64,000 nucleotides of DNA, taken from contig NZ_JACHJN010000010.1 of assembly GCF_014203665.1 (NCBI RefSeq), positions 186,001-250,000 on the forward strand, in the 5' to 3' direction. The translations under genes and the position numbers were made by a program. The notes below the pieces were generated by a model. That model was not told the origin of the DNA and made no database searches. It was given only the letters and a program-made list of their open reading frames with translations. Below, piece by piece: positions 1 through 7,262 of the stretch. How positions within the stretch are numbered: the stretch's first letter is position 1; the number at the start of each line of letters is the position of its first letter. This DNA is from Saccharothrix tamanrassetensis. GTDB taxonomy: Bacteria > Actinomycetota > Actinomycetes > Mycobacteriales > Pseudonocardiaceae.

Positions 1-112
1 GGTGGTGGCCGACGGATCGCACTCCCCCTCACCACCCCCACTGATCCGACCCGTTCCCGTCACGGCTGACGCTCGGCGGCCGGGGCCGTAGACGAAACGG
101 CCGGATCGCAAG

Positions 113-144
113 AGCAGGGCAGGCCTCCCACCTGCCCTGCTTTT
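113..144 (+). terminator. Rho-independent terminator-like hairpin
   Basis: An 11-bp perfect stem (AGCAGGGCAGG / CCTGCCCTGCT) with a 7-nt loop is followed by a short T run on the + strand. It would end a + strand transcript entering from left of the window. No gene is visible in 1-275, so the gene it serves is unknown. Confidence 0.6.
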
Positions 145-187
145 GCACACTCACACCACCCCAAGCGCACACACTCGGCCCGCGCGC

Positions 188-246
188 AAGCGCACACCCC
201 ACACCCGCTGCGTGTCCGGCGAGGACGCTTTTCGCCCTTCACCCCT
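188..246 (+). repeat. Deleted copy of the nested-hairpin intergenic repeat
   Basis: Positions 188-216 match 14182-14210, and 215-246 match 14484-14515. The hairpin core present between those two segments at 14.2 kb is missing here, so the end of the left flank (GCTGCGTGTC) joins directly to the tail (CGGCGAGGACGC). This looks like an internal deletion product of the same dispersed element. The rest of 1-275 holds only a terminator-like hairpin. Confidence 0.7.
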
Positions 247-275
247 TCAGGGGCTCACACCCAACCCACACCCCA

Positions 276-1229
276 TCAAGACTTCGGCAACCCAGCCGGA
301 TTGATCTCCGACTTCTCTACCGCCTCACCCTTCAACCCCCACCGATCCAGCACCTCGCCGTACTTCCCGCTCGCGATCAGGTGGTCCAACGCCTCCGCCA
401 CCGGCTCGACCAACCCGCTCCCCTTCTTCGTCGTGGCGGCGATCTTCCCCTGCAGGTCGCCACCTCCCGAGAAGGTCCCGATCACCTCGGTCTTCGCGGA
501 CGTCGCCACGTGGTAGGCCGAAGTGGGGTTGGGCCCCAGGAACGCGTCGATGCGCCCCGACTCCAGCGCCAGGTAGTAGTCCGCGACGTTCTGGAAGTAC
601 TTGATGTCCGTGGCCTTCAGCCCGGCCTCCTGGTTCTGCCGGCTCCAGTCCACCAGGATCTTCTCCTGGTTCGTCCCGGACCCGACCGCGATCACCTTCC
701 CCGCCACGTCCGCGGGCTTCGCCACCCGCCACGTGCCACCCTTGCGCGCCTCGAACGCCAGCGTGTCCAACCGGTAGGTGGCGAAGTCGTACTTCTCCTT
801 GCGGGCCTCGGTCACCGTGATGTTGGACAGCCCCAACGGGTACGCCCCGCTGTCCAGGCTCACGAACAGGTTCTCCCAGGACGTCACCTCCAACTGCGGC
901 TCCAGCCCGAGCACCCCGGCGATCAGCACCGCGACGTCCGTCTCCACCCCGATGATCGTCTTGTCGTCACTGGCGTAGAAGCGCAACGGCGGAGCCGAGT
1001 TCGACGATCCGCCGATCACCAGCTTCCCCGAGGCCCGGATCGCCTCCGGCACCTTCGCCGCGATCGCGTCCACCTTCGCCGCGGTCACCCGGTTCTGCTC
1101 CGGGCCCAGGTTGACGGTCCTGCCGGCCGCCACCACCTTGTCCTCGGTCACCGCGCCGTCGGCGCCCCCGCACGCCACCAGGGCCAGCGCCACCACCGCG
1201 ACCAGACCTGCGATCTTCCCACGAGACAA
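276..1229 (-). CDS. Amino-acid ABC transporter substrate-binding lipoprotein (family 3)
   Basis: This is the extracellular binding component of a polar amino-acid importer. Residues 1-20 form a lipoprotein signal with lipobox LVAC (lipidated Cys20). The remainder is a type 3 periplasmic-binding fold of the usual size, with recognisable features such as GVETDVAVLIAGVLG and the ESGRIDAFLG segment near the hinge. It is the last gene of a leftward operon, 11 nt after the ATPase gene, following permease and ATPase. The cysteine-type leader peptide upstream of the operon suggests cystine or another sulfur amino acid as substrate. That substrate is inference; glutamine or glutamate binding proteins look similar. 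Confidence 0.88.
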   Translation of the reverse strand: MSRGKIAGLVAVVALALVACGGADGAVTEDKVVAAGRTVNLGPEQNRVTAAKVDAIAAKVPEAIRASGKLVIGGSSNSAPPLRFYASDDKTIIGVETDVAVLIAGVLGLEPQLEVTSWENLFVSLDSGAYPLGLSNITVTEARKEKYDFATYRLDTLAFEARKGGTWRVAKPADVAGKVIAVGSGTNQEKILVDWSRQNQEAGLKATDIKYFQNVADYYLALESGRIDAFLGPNPTSAYHVATSAKTEVIGTFSGGGDLQGKIAATTKKGSGLVEPVAEALDHLIASGKYGEVLDRWGLKGEAVEKSEINPAGLPKS

Positions 1230-1240
1230 CGGTCTTCCTC

Positions 1241-1993
1241 TCAGAGCACTTTGGACAGGAACGCGCGGGTGCGCGGGTGTTGCGGGTCGTCGAGCACCTG
1301 GCCCGGCGGACCCTGTTCGACCACCAGGCCGCCGTCCATGAACACCACGGTGTCGGCGACTTCGCGGGCGAAACCGACCTCGTGCGTCACCACGACCATC
1401 GTGGTTCCGCTGCGGGCCAGGTCTTTGACCACGTCCAGCACCTCGCCGACCAGTTCCGGGTCCAGCGCGGACGTCGGCTCGTCGAACAGCAGCACCTTGG
1501 GTTCCAACGCGAGCGCCCGGGCGATCGCCACCCTCTGCTGCTGCCCTCCGGACAGGTGGCGCGGGTACGCGTCCTCCTTGTCCGCCAAGCCGACCCGCGC
1601 CAGCAGGGCGCGCCCTTCCGCCCGTGCCACCGGAGCAGCCTTGCGGCGCGCCGAGATCGGGGCCTCCACGACGTTCTCCAGCACCGTCAGGCGCGGGAAG
1701 AGGTTGAAGTTCTGGAACACGAAGCCGATGTGCGTGCGCTGCTTGAGGACTTCCCGCTCGCGCAACTCGTGCAGCTTGTCCCCCACCCGCCGGTACCCGA
1801 CCAGGTCGCCGTCGATGCTCACGTAGCCCCGGTCCACCTTCTCCAGGTGGTTGATGGTGCGCAGCAGGGTCGACTTGCCCGAGCCGGACGGGCCGAGGAT
1901 CACCACGACCTCGCCGGCGCGCACCTCCAGGTCGACCCCGCGCAGCACTTCGTTGGTACCGAAGCTCTTGTGGATTCCCCGCAGGTCCACCAT
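1241..1993 (-). CDS. Amino-acid ABC transporter ATP-binding protein
   Basis: ATPase of the polar amino-acid importer, 250 residues. Walker A is GPSGSGKS (about residues 34-41), the signature is [15 protein letters not shown], and Walker B is [14 protein letters not shown]. These match the GlnQ/HisP class. The ATG at 1993 overlaps the permease stop codon by one base (TGATG), so the pair is translationally coupled. The frame stays open much further upstream, but that stretch lies inside the permease gene in another frame and is not protein-like, so the coupled ATG is the right start. Confidence 0.93.
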   Translation of the reverse strand: MVDLRGIHKSFGTNEVLRGVDLEVRAGEVVVILGPSGSGKSTLLRTINHLEKVDRGYVSIDGDLVGYRRVGDKLHELREREVLKQRTHIGFVFQNFNLFPRLTVLENVVEAPISARRKAAPVARAEGRALLARVGLADKEDAYPRHLSGGQQQRVAIARALALEPKVLLFDEPTSALDPELVGEVLDVVKDLARSGTTMVVVTHEVGFAREVADTVVFMDGGLVVEQGPPGQVLDDPQHPRTRAFLSKVL

Positions 1994-2901
1994 CACCTCG
2001 CCCACTTCCAGCCCCCCTTGTCGCGCGTCGCGCCCTTGGCGTAGTGCTTCTCCACGTAGTGCTGCACGATCGACAGGAGGGTGGTCAGCACGATGTACCA
2101 GACGGTCGCGACCATGAGCAGCGCGACCACCCGCGCGTTGCGCCCGTAGATCACCTGCACCTGGTAGAACAGCTCGCCGATGGCCACCACGGACACGATC
2201 GACGTGCCCTTGAACAGGCTGATGACCTCGTTGGCCGCGTTCGGCAGGATCGAGCGCATCGCCTGCGGCAGGATGATCCTGCGCAGCTGGCGGGACTTCG
2301 GGATGCCGAGGGCCGCCGCCGCTTCCAGTTGCCCGTGGTCCACCGAGATGATGCCGGAGCGCACGATCTCGGCCGCGTACGCCGCCTGGTGCAGCCCCAG
2401 CCCCAGCACCGCCGCGCCCATCGGGCTGATCAGGTCCTTGGTGTCGATGCCGAAGAACGACGGGCCGAACGGGATCCCGAAGTCCAGCTCCTGGTACAGG
2501 TACGAGATGTTGAACCAGAACAGCAGCTGCACGATCAGCGGGATGGACCGGAACGCCCAGATGTAGGCCCAGGACACCCCGGACAGGAACCGGCTGTGCG
2601 ACAAGCGCATCAGCGCCAGCACGATGCCCAGCGCGAAGCCGATCGCGGTGCCGTATGCGGTGAGTTCCAGGGTCAGGCCGACCGCGCGCAGGATCGACTC
2701 GGCGGTGAAGTAGCGGGCGAACGTCGGCCAGTCCCAGCCGGGGTTCGTGGCCAGGCCGTTGACGAACTGCGCCAGCAGTACGAGCACGGCGACGATGCCC
2801 ACCCACCGCCACGGGTGGCGGGCGGGCACGACTCTGAGCTTCGACAGGTCGTCGCCGCCGTCGTCGGGTGCGCGCAGGCGTGGTTGTGCGGACACGCTCA
2901 T
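1993..2901 (-). CDS. Amino-acid ABC transporter permease
   Basis: Inner-membrane permease of the HisM/GlnP type, about 302 residues. It has a cytoplasmic N-terminus of roughly 40 residues, several transmembrane helices, and the EAA-loop sequence [22 protein letters not shown], shown here in outline, which contacts the ATPase. ATG at 2901 is chosen because it has a good ribosome-binding site (AAGGAC) and gives a typical N-terminus. An upstream ATG at 2997 would add 32 residues of low-complexity sequence and intrude on the leader region. A single permease gene suggests a homodimeric channel. Confidence 0.9.
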   Translation of the reverse strand: MSVSAQPRLRAPDDGGDDLSKLRVVPARHPWRWVGIVAVLVLLAQFVNGLATNPGWDWPTFARYFTAESILRAVGLTLELTAYGTAIGFALGIVLALMRLSHSRFLSGVSWAYIWAFRSIPLIVQLLFWFNISYLYQELDFGIPFGPSFFGIDTKDLISPMGAAVLGLGLHQAAYAAEIVRSGIISVDHGQLEAAAALGIPKSRQLRRIILPQAMRSILPNAANEVISLFKGTSIVSVVAIGELFYQVQVIYGRNARVVALLMVATVWYIVLTTLLSIVQHYVEKHYAKGATRDKGGWKWAR

Positions 2902-3000
2902 GGTGGAGTCCTTCGGGAAGCCCGCCATACCGGCCGTTGCGAAGGCGGCCGGGGGACGCGGCGGGAACGGGGCGGGAGCGGAGGACGTGACGTGCACTCG

Positions 3001-3050
3001 GCTCCTGGACCGGGACTGCGGCGCCGAAGCGGCGCCGTCAGGTCAGGAGC
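3001..3050 (-). promoter_or_regulatory. Candidate attenuator: nested hairpin at leader-peptide stop codon
   Basis: An inner hairpin with 8-bp arms CGGCGCCG (3019-3026 and 3030-3037) and a 3-nt loop is enclosed by outer arms at 3001-3011 and 3041-3050 (10 bp with one bulged base). The leader stop codon (3043-3045) lies inside the outer stem, so a ribosome finishing or stalling on the leader would alter folding. There is no U tract, so a Rho-dependent or translational mechanism is more likely than intrinsic termination. The regulatory role is inference. Confidence 0.5.
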
Positions 3051-3114
3051 TTCGACAGATGGCGCTGGAGACGCGGCCGAAGTCGATGTGCCTACGGGAG
3101 CAGAGGACGGCCAT
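3043..3114 (-). CDS. Leader peptide of the actinobacterial cysteine/sulfur type
   Basis: A 23-codon ORF begins ATG after a strong ribosome-binding site (GAGGGAG, 7-8 nt upstream) and ends 141 nt before the permease start. It contains SRRHIDFGRVSSAIC. This is the hallmark R-R-H-I-D-x-x-R-V-x-S-x-x-C pattern of short actinobacterial proteins annotated as putative leader peptide, typically upstream of sulfate, sulfonate or cysteine transport and assimilation genes. Cysteines sit at positions 5 and 20. The likely role is sensing charged tRNA-Cys or cysteine by ribosome stalling, with output through the structure at 3001-3050. Confidence 0.8.
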   Translation of the reverse strand: MAVLCSRRHIDFGRVSSAICRSS

Positions 3115-3471
3115 CGCACTCTCCCTCTTCAGGCTGTGAACGGCGGTTGGTCCACACGACTGGCGGCAAAGTAGCCACTTCGCCGGCTCCCGAACAAGAG
3201 CGCCCACCTGCTGAACCACCGTGGATCGCCGGTTGACAAGGCCTCCCGCCACCCGCACGGCCAGTGACGCGCAGCGGGAACAGCGGGCCCGTTCCCAACA
3301 CAGAACGCGTCGATCACCGCCTGACCGTCCTGCAACTCACCGTGCCCATCTGATCACAGTTCGACAACAGCCTGGTTTCACCCGAACAGCCGGCCTGGGC
3401 TTTTGATCAAGAGGACCCTTGTCACTCGATAGGGTGACGGCCTTCCGCATCCCTGCACACCAGGAGTACCC
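3115..3471. other. Divergent intergenic region between leader peptide and surface protein
   Basis: No coding sequence is supported here. The region must hold the leftward promoter for the leader/ABC operon and the rightward promoter for the surface-protein gene. Around 3421-3440 there is an inverted pair GTCAC...GTGAC flanking a GATAGGGT box, which may be the -10 region of the rightward gene. I cannot assign a convincing -35 on either strand. Confidence 0.4.
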
Positions 3472-4104
3472 ATGCAGTTCGCACGGACCGTCGGCGCGGT
3501 CATCAGCGTCGCGGCGGCCATCGTGGCCACCGGCCTGATCACCACCCTCCCCGCCTCGGCGCACAACAAGACGGTGTGGGCCAAGTGCGTGGACGAGAAG
3601 GCCGTGCTGCACGTCGACCTGACCGCCTACGCCAGCGAGGGCAACCAGCTGACGGTCACCGTCGACGGCAAGGAGCTGGAGCAGCGGACCTTCGGCGCCG
3701 ACTACTCCAGGCAGTACGACGGCGGCGACGCCACCGTGCCGCACTCGTTCAAGGTCGTCGTGAAGGCTTCCGACAGCGACACCTACTCGTTCACCAAGGG
3801 CAACAACGGTGAACTGGACGTCCCCGCGTGCGTCGAGAGCGTTCCGACCTCCTCGTCCTCGTCGTCCCAGACCACGACGACCACGACCACCAGCCCGACG
3901 TCCGAGACCAGCACGCCCAGCAGCGCGCCGTCCTCCTCCGACGTCGCCCCGACGGTGACCACCACCAGCGCCGCCGCCGTCCCGGCCGAAGGCGGCCTGG
4001 CCAACACCGGCGCGAGCATCGCCATCCCGCTGGTGATCGGCCTGGTCCTGCTCGGCGGCGGCGCGGCCGTCCTGCTGGTGCAGCGCCGTCGCGCGAAGGC
4101 CTGA
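3472..4104 (+). CDS. Sortase-anchored (LAXTG) cell-surface protein
   Basis: Secreted 210-residue protein. An N-terminal signal peptide ends near LPASAHN (about residue 31). A globular region of about 85 residues with two cysteines follows, then a Ser/Thr/Pro-rich linker. The C-terminus is a full sorting signal: LANTG at about residues 178-182, a hydrophobic helix, and the basic tail QRRRAKA. LAXTG fits class E sortases of high-GC actinobacteria rather than the LPXTG of class A. The ATG follows the ribosome-binding site AGGAG. The ectodomain is not recognised; no sortase gene lies in the window. Confidence 0.8.
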   Translation: MQFARTVGAVISVAAAIVATGLITTLPASAHNKTVWAKCVDEKAVLHVDLTAYASEGNQLTVTVDGKELEQRTFGADYSRQYDGGDATVPHSFKVVVKASDSDTYSFTKGNNGELDVPACVESVPTSSSSSSQTTTTTTTSPTSETSTPSSAPSSSDVAPTVTTTSAAAVPAEGGLANTGASIAIPLVIGLVLLGGGAAVLLVQRRRAKA

Positions 4105-4119
4105 CCCTCCTCCAGACCG

Positions 4120-4162
4120 GCCGCAGCCCCCGTCCATCAGTCCGGTGGACGGGGGCTGCGGC
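4120..4162. terminator. Bidirectional terminator hairpin
   Basis: Perfect 17-bp stem (GCCGCAGCCCCCGTCCA / TGGACGGGGGCTGCGGC) with a 9-nt loop. It lies between the convergent surface-protein gene (ends 4104) and ene-reductase gene (ends 4174), so it can serve both. Confidence 0.8.
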
Positions 4163-4173
4163 ACTTCCGCACC

Positions 4174-5256
4174 TCACTTCGCAGGCAGCAGCTCCTCATC
4201 CGACGCCGGGTAGTCGGTGTAGCCGCGCTCGTCGCCACCGAAGAACGTCGTCGGGTCCGGCGTGTTGAACGGACCGTTGGCGGCGAGACGTGCGGGCAGG
4301 TCGGGGTTGGCCAGGAACATGGCACCGAACGCGATCGCGTCCGCCGTGCCGTCCGCGATCAGGTCCAGTTCCGCCGGGCCGGTGACGCCGTCCGGCGTGT
4401 ACGGGTTCAGGATCAGCGTGGACGTGAAGCGCTTGCGCAGCGCCAGGGTGAGTTCGCGGTCGTCCTGCTCGGCGATGTGCAGGTAGGCCAACCCCAGCGG
4501 TCCGACGGCGTCCACCAGCGCCGGGTAGACCTCGCGGTGGTCGGTCTCGCGGATGTCGTTGTACTCGTTGGCCGGCGAGATGCGCAGGCCGACGCGGTGT
4601 GCGCCGATGGCGTCGGCGACCGCCTTCACCACCTCCACGGCGAACCTGATGCGCCCTTCGACGGAGCCGCCCCACTCGTCGGTGCGCCGGTTGCTGTTCG
4701 GTGCGAGGAACTGGTGGATCAGGTAGCCGTTCGCACCGTGCAGTTCCACGCCGTCGAAGCCCGCGTCCACGGCGTTGCGGGCGGCGGCGGCGAAGTCGGC
4801 GATGGTGGACTCGATGTCCGCCGGTGTCAGCTCGACCGGCGTCACGAAGTCGAGCATTCCCTCGCCGGTGAACACCCGGCCGTCCGCGCGCACGGCCGAC
4901 ACGCCCACCGGGTGCAGGTCGTCGGGCAGGAGGCTCGGGTGGCCGATGCGGCCGGTGTGCATCACCTGCGCGAAGATCACGCCGCCGGCGGCGTGCACGG
5001 CGTCGGTGACCTGCCGCCACGCCCGGACCTGCTCGGCGGAGTGCAGACCGGGTGTGTCCGGGTAGCCCTGGCCCACCACGGACGGCTGGGTGCCCTCGGT
5101 GATGATCAGGCCGGCGGACGCCCGTTGGGCGTAGTACTCGGCCATCGCCGGCGTGGGGATCGTGCCGTGAGCGCGGCTGCGGGTCATCGGCGCCATCACG
5201 ACGCGGTTGGCCAGACGGGTGCCGGCGAGGTCCAGCGGGTCGAAGGCGGTGGTCAT
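4174..5256 (-). CDS. Old Yellow Enzyme-family NADH:flavin oxidoreductase (alkene reductase)
   Basis: FMN-dependent ene-reductase of 360 residues, like N-ethylmaleimide reductase: it reduces activated C=C bonds using NAD(P)H. Diagnostic segments are NRVVMAPMTRSRA near the N-terminus, ELHGANGYLIHQFLAP with NRRTDEWGGS (flavin and substrate site), and a C-terminal GAMFLANPDLPAR typical of the barrel's phosphate-binding end. ATG at 5256 has the ribosome-binding site GGAGG. It is divergent from a MarR regulator across 99 bp with palindromic sites, suggesting induction by an electrophile or quinone sensed by that regulator. Confidence 0.93.
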   Translation of the reverse strand: MTTAFDPLDLAGTRLANRVVMAPMTRSRAHGTIPTPAMAEYYAQRASAGLIITEGTQPSVVGQGYPDTPGLHSAEQVRAWRQVTDAVHAAGGVIFAQVMHTGRIGHPSLLPDDLHPVGVSAVRADGRVFTGEGMLDFVTPVELTPADIESTIADFAAAARNAVDAGFDGVELHGANGYLIHQFLAPNSNRRTDEWGGSVEGRIRFAVEVVKAVADAIGAHRVGLRISPANEYNDIRETDHREVYPALVDAVGPLGLAYLHIAEQDDRELTLALRKRFTSTLILNPYTPDGVTGPAELDLIADGTADAIAFGAMFLANPDLPARLAANGPFNTPDPTTFFGGDERGYTDYPASDEELLPAK

Positions 5257-5275
5257 CGTGTCCTCCAGCGGGTTC

Positions 5276-5345
5276 ACCTGTCCGAACAGGTAAACCCGCT
5301 GGATCATTCCACTCGTGATGCCGATCACGGCTGGTACGGCCGTAC
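5276..5345. promoter_or_regulatory. Palindromic operators between ene-reductase and MarR genes
   Basis: Two perfect inverted repeats lie in the 99-bp divergent gap. ACCTGT-CCGA-ACAGGT (5276-5291) is close to the ene-reductase start, and GTACGGCCGTAC (5334-5345) ends 10 nt before the marR start. Each suits a dimeric winged-helix regulator. That the adjacent MarR protein binds either one is inference. Confidence 0.55.
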
Positions 5346-5355
5346 AATAACGCCC

Positions 5356-5856
5356 ATGGCTGGTCAGGCAGCGAACCCGACGAGCGTGCCCGTGCCGACG
5401 ACGGCGCGGAGCGGGCCGATCAGCCACGCCGTCTTCCGCATCGCGCGACTGCACCGGATGCTCGCGGGCCGGCTGCTGCGCCGGGCGGGCCTGCACCCCG
5501 GGCAGGAGCTGGTGATGATGCACCTGTGGGACTGCGACGGCCCGCAGCGCCAAGCCGACCTGGTGTGCGTGCTGGAATCCGACTCGGCCACCATGGCCCG
5601 CACCGTCCAACGGCTGGAGCGCGCCGGGTTCGTCCGCCGGGTGCCCGACCCGACCGACCGGCGCGCCACCATCATCGAGCCGACGGCTGCCAGTCAGGCC
5701 TTGCGGCACGAGGTGGAACGGATCTGGCAGGAGCTCGAAGAGGCCACCACGGACGGCTGCGACCCGACGCAACGCGCGGACATCCTGCGCGCGCTCACCC
5801 AGCTGGAGTGCAACCTGCTGAACCGAACCGGACGGCCCACACCACCCGACGCCTGA
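5356..5856 (+). CDS. MarR-family transcriptional regulator
   Basis: Winged-helix regulator of 166 residues. An amphipathic helix (AVFRIARLHRMLAGRLLRRAGL) precedes the DNA-binding region containing ESDSATMARTVQRLERAGFVRR and the wing DPTDRRATIIEPTA, the classic MarR DxRD/R wing. A C-terminal helix provides dimerisation. It is divergent from the ene-reductase gene and likely represses both itself and that gene. The ATG at 5356 is the first plausible start; the longer open frame upstream runs antisense through the reductase gene. Confidence 0.9.
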   Translation: MAGQAANPTSVPVPTTARSGPISHAVFRIARLHRMLAGRLLRRAGLHPGQELVMMHLWDCDGPQRQADLVCVLESDSATMARTVQRLERAGFVRRVPDPTDRRATIIEPTAASQALRHEVERIWQELEEATTDGCDPTQRADILRALTQLECNLLNRTGRPTPPDA

Positions 5857-5971
5857 CCCCGAGCCACAACGCCCGCCTTGCCCCCCGCCTTGCCGCGCCC
5901 TACCCGCCCCACCTCGCCGCGCCCCGCCCTACCGCGCCCCGGCTCGCCCGTCGCGCCCACCCGCCGCCACG

Positions 5972-6514
5972 TCACCGAACCGCCGTACGACAGGACTTCC
6001 CACCCGCCGGCGCCGACCGGCACTGGTTCGCCAGCTCCACCGCGGCCGACACCACGGCGGCCGGCGCCACCACCTGGTCCACCAGCCCGGTGCGCAACGC
6101 CTCCGCGGCGGTCACCCGGCGCCCCATCAGCACCTGCCCGCCGGTCACGCTGATCAGCTCCCCACCCTCCGCCAGCACCCGGTGGTCGCACGCCATGGCC
6201 AGCTCCGCCAGGTCGCCGAACGCGCAACCGCCGATCGCCGCCACCACGGGCACCGGCAGGGCGGCCAGCTCGTCCCGCAGGGCGTGCAGCTCCCGGAGGT
6301 GGGCCCGCCGCTCGGCGGGCGCGACCCGGACCACGCCCTTCAGGTCCGCCGTCGCCGTCGCGCGCTCGCACCCGTGCAGGACCAGCGCCTCCACGTCGGC
6401 CAGCGCGGACAGCAGCGCGCGCACCCGCGCCAGCGCGGTGATCGGCGGCTGGTCCACCCGGATGACCGCGACACCACTCGAGACTTCAACTGTGACCGGC
6501 ATCAGGTAGCCCAT
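5972..6514 (-). CDS. Short enoyl-CoA hydratase/isomerase-family protein
   Basis: Crotonase-fold protein of 180 residues. VVAAIGGCAFGDLAELAMACDHRVLAEGG, seen in outline, is the oxyanion-hole region, followed by GRRVTAAEALRTGLVDQVV. It is markedly shorter than standard hydratases (about 250-260 residues): the C-terminal trimerisation helices are absent. The catalytic Glu positions are not clearly conserved, so the reaction cannot be named. Start may be ATG 6514 or ATG 6502; neither has a strong ribosome-binding site. The C-rich gap 5857-5971 on its 3' side shows no gene. Confidence 0.75.
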   Translation of the reverse strand: MGYLMPVTVEVSSGVAVIRVDQPPITALARVRALLSALADVEALVLHGCERATATADLKGVVRVAPAERRAHLRELHALRDELAALPVPVVAAIGGCAFGDLAELAMACDHRVLAEGGELISVTGGQVLMGRRVTAAEALRTGLVDQVVAPAAVVSAAVELANQCRSAPAGGKSCRTAVR

Positions 6515-6579
6515 CGTGGCCGACTTGTCGCCCGGTTGTCATGTCCGTGACCACTATCGGGTGACGCGTGAGGTACAAA

Positions 6580-7131
6580 GTGTCGGTGAAACGGTTCGCG
6601 GTGATCGCGTTGGTGCTGGCGACGGCCGGGTGCGCGACGCCGGTCGCCGGCAGGCCGGTGGCGGCACCGGTCACGGTCCAGGCGTCGTCGCCCGAGGTCG
6701 TGCGGTGGATGAACAACTTCTGCGGTGTCGCCAACTACATGATCGCGTCCGGCGGGGTGCAGTTCGACCAGCCGCCGCCCGACCCGGCCGCCGCGAAGAA
6801 GGCCATCAGCGACGCCCTGGGCCGGGTGGTGGACGTGCTCAACGTCGCCGTCCACGACCTGGAGGAGCTGACCCCGGCCCCGGTGGCCGCCGCGGACGCC
6901 TCCATCGAGGTGATCGTCGAGCCGCTGTCCAAGGCGCGGGACAAGTTCGTCTCCGCCAAGTCCACCGTGGACGGCGCGCCCGAGATGACCACCGACGTGT
7001 TCTCGTCGGTCATGCAGAACATGACCGAGGCCGTGTCCGTGATGAACGAGGCCGTGGAGAAGATGTCCGTCGTCTCCCTGCCCGACGAGTTCGCCACCGC
7101 CGCGGCGCAGGCCGAGAACTGCAAGAAGTAG
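6580..7131 (+). CDS. Hypothetical lipoprotein
   Basis: Secreted lipoprotein with signal RFAVIALVLATAGC, whose Cys is the predicted lipidation site. The mature part is about 165 residues, helical, with a region rich in acidic and Ala residues and a C-terminal Cys-Lys-Lys. I do not recognise the family. GTG 6580 is preferred because GAGG lies 6 nt upstream; GTG 6568 is an in-frame alternative. It is transcribed toward the lanM gene, 131 nt away, but nothing in the sequence links the two functionally. Confidence 0.7.
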   Translation: MSVKRFAVIALVLATAGCATPVAGRPVAAPVTVQASSPEVVRWMNNFCGVANYMIASGGVQFDQPPPDPAAAKKAISDALGRVVDVLNVAVHDLEELTPAPVAAADASIEVIVEPLSKARDKFVSAKSTVDGAPEMTTDVFSSVMQNMTEAVSVMNEAVEKMSVVSLPDEFATAAAQAENCKK

Positions 7132-7262
7132 TAGCCGCAGACCCGGACGACACCTCGTGGGCCGAGCACCGGACCTGTCCTCGTGAGGTGCCGGGCACTT
7201 GCCGTCCACCTGCGGTTTCCGCATCCCGGCGGACAGTGGGCAAATCTGGGGGCACACCCCCC

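Noticed and set aside
60-242. Small Cys-rich ORF on the minus strand
   Set aside because: It spans a terminator hairpin and a repeat fragment, lacks a ribosome-binding site, and its composition follows the repeats.
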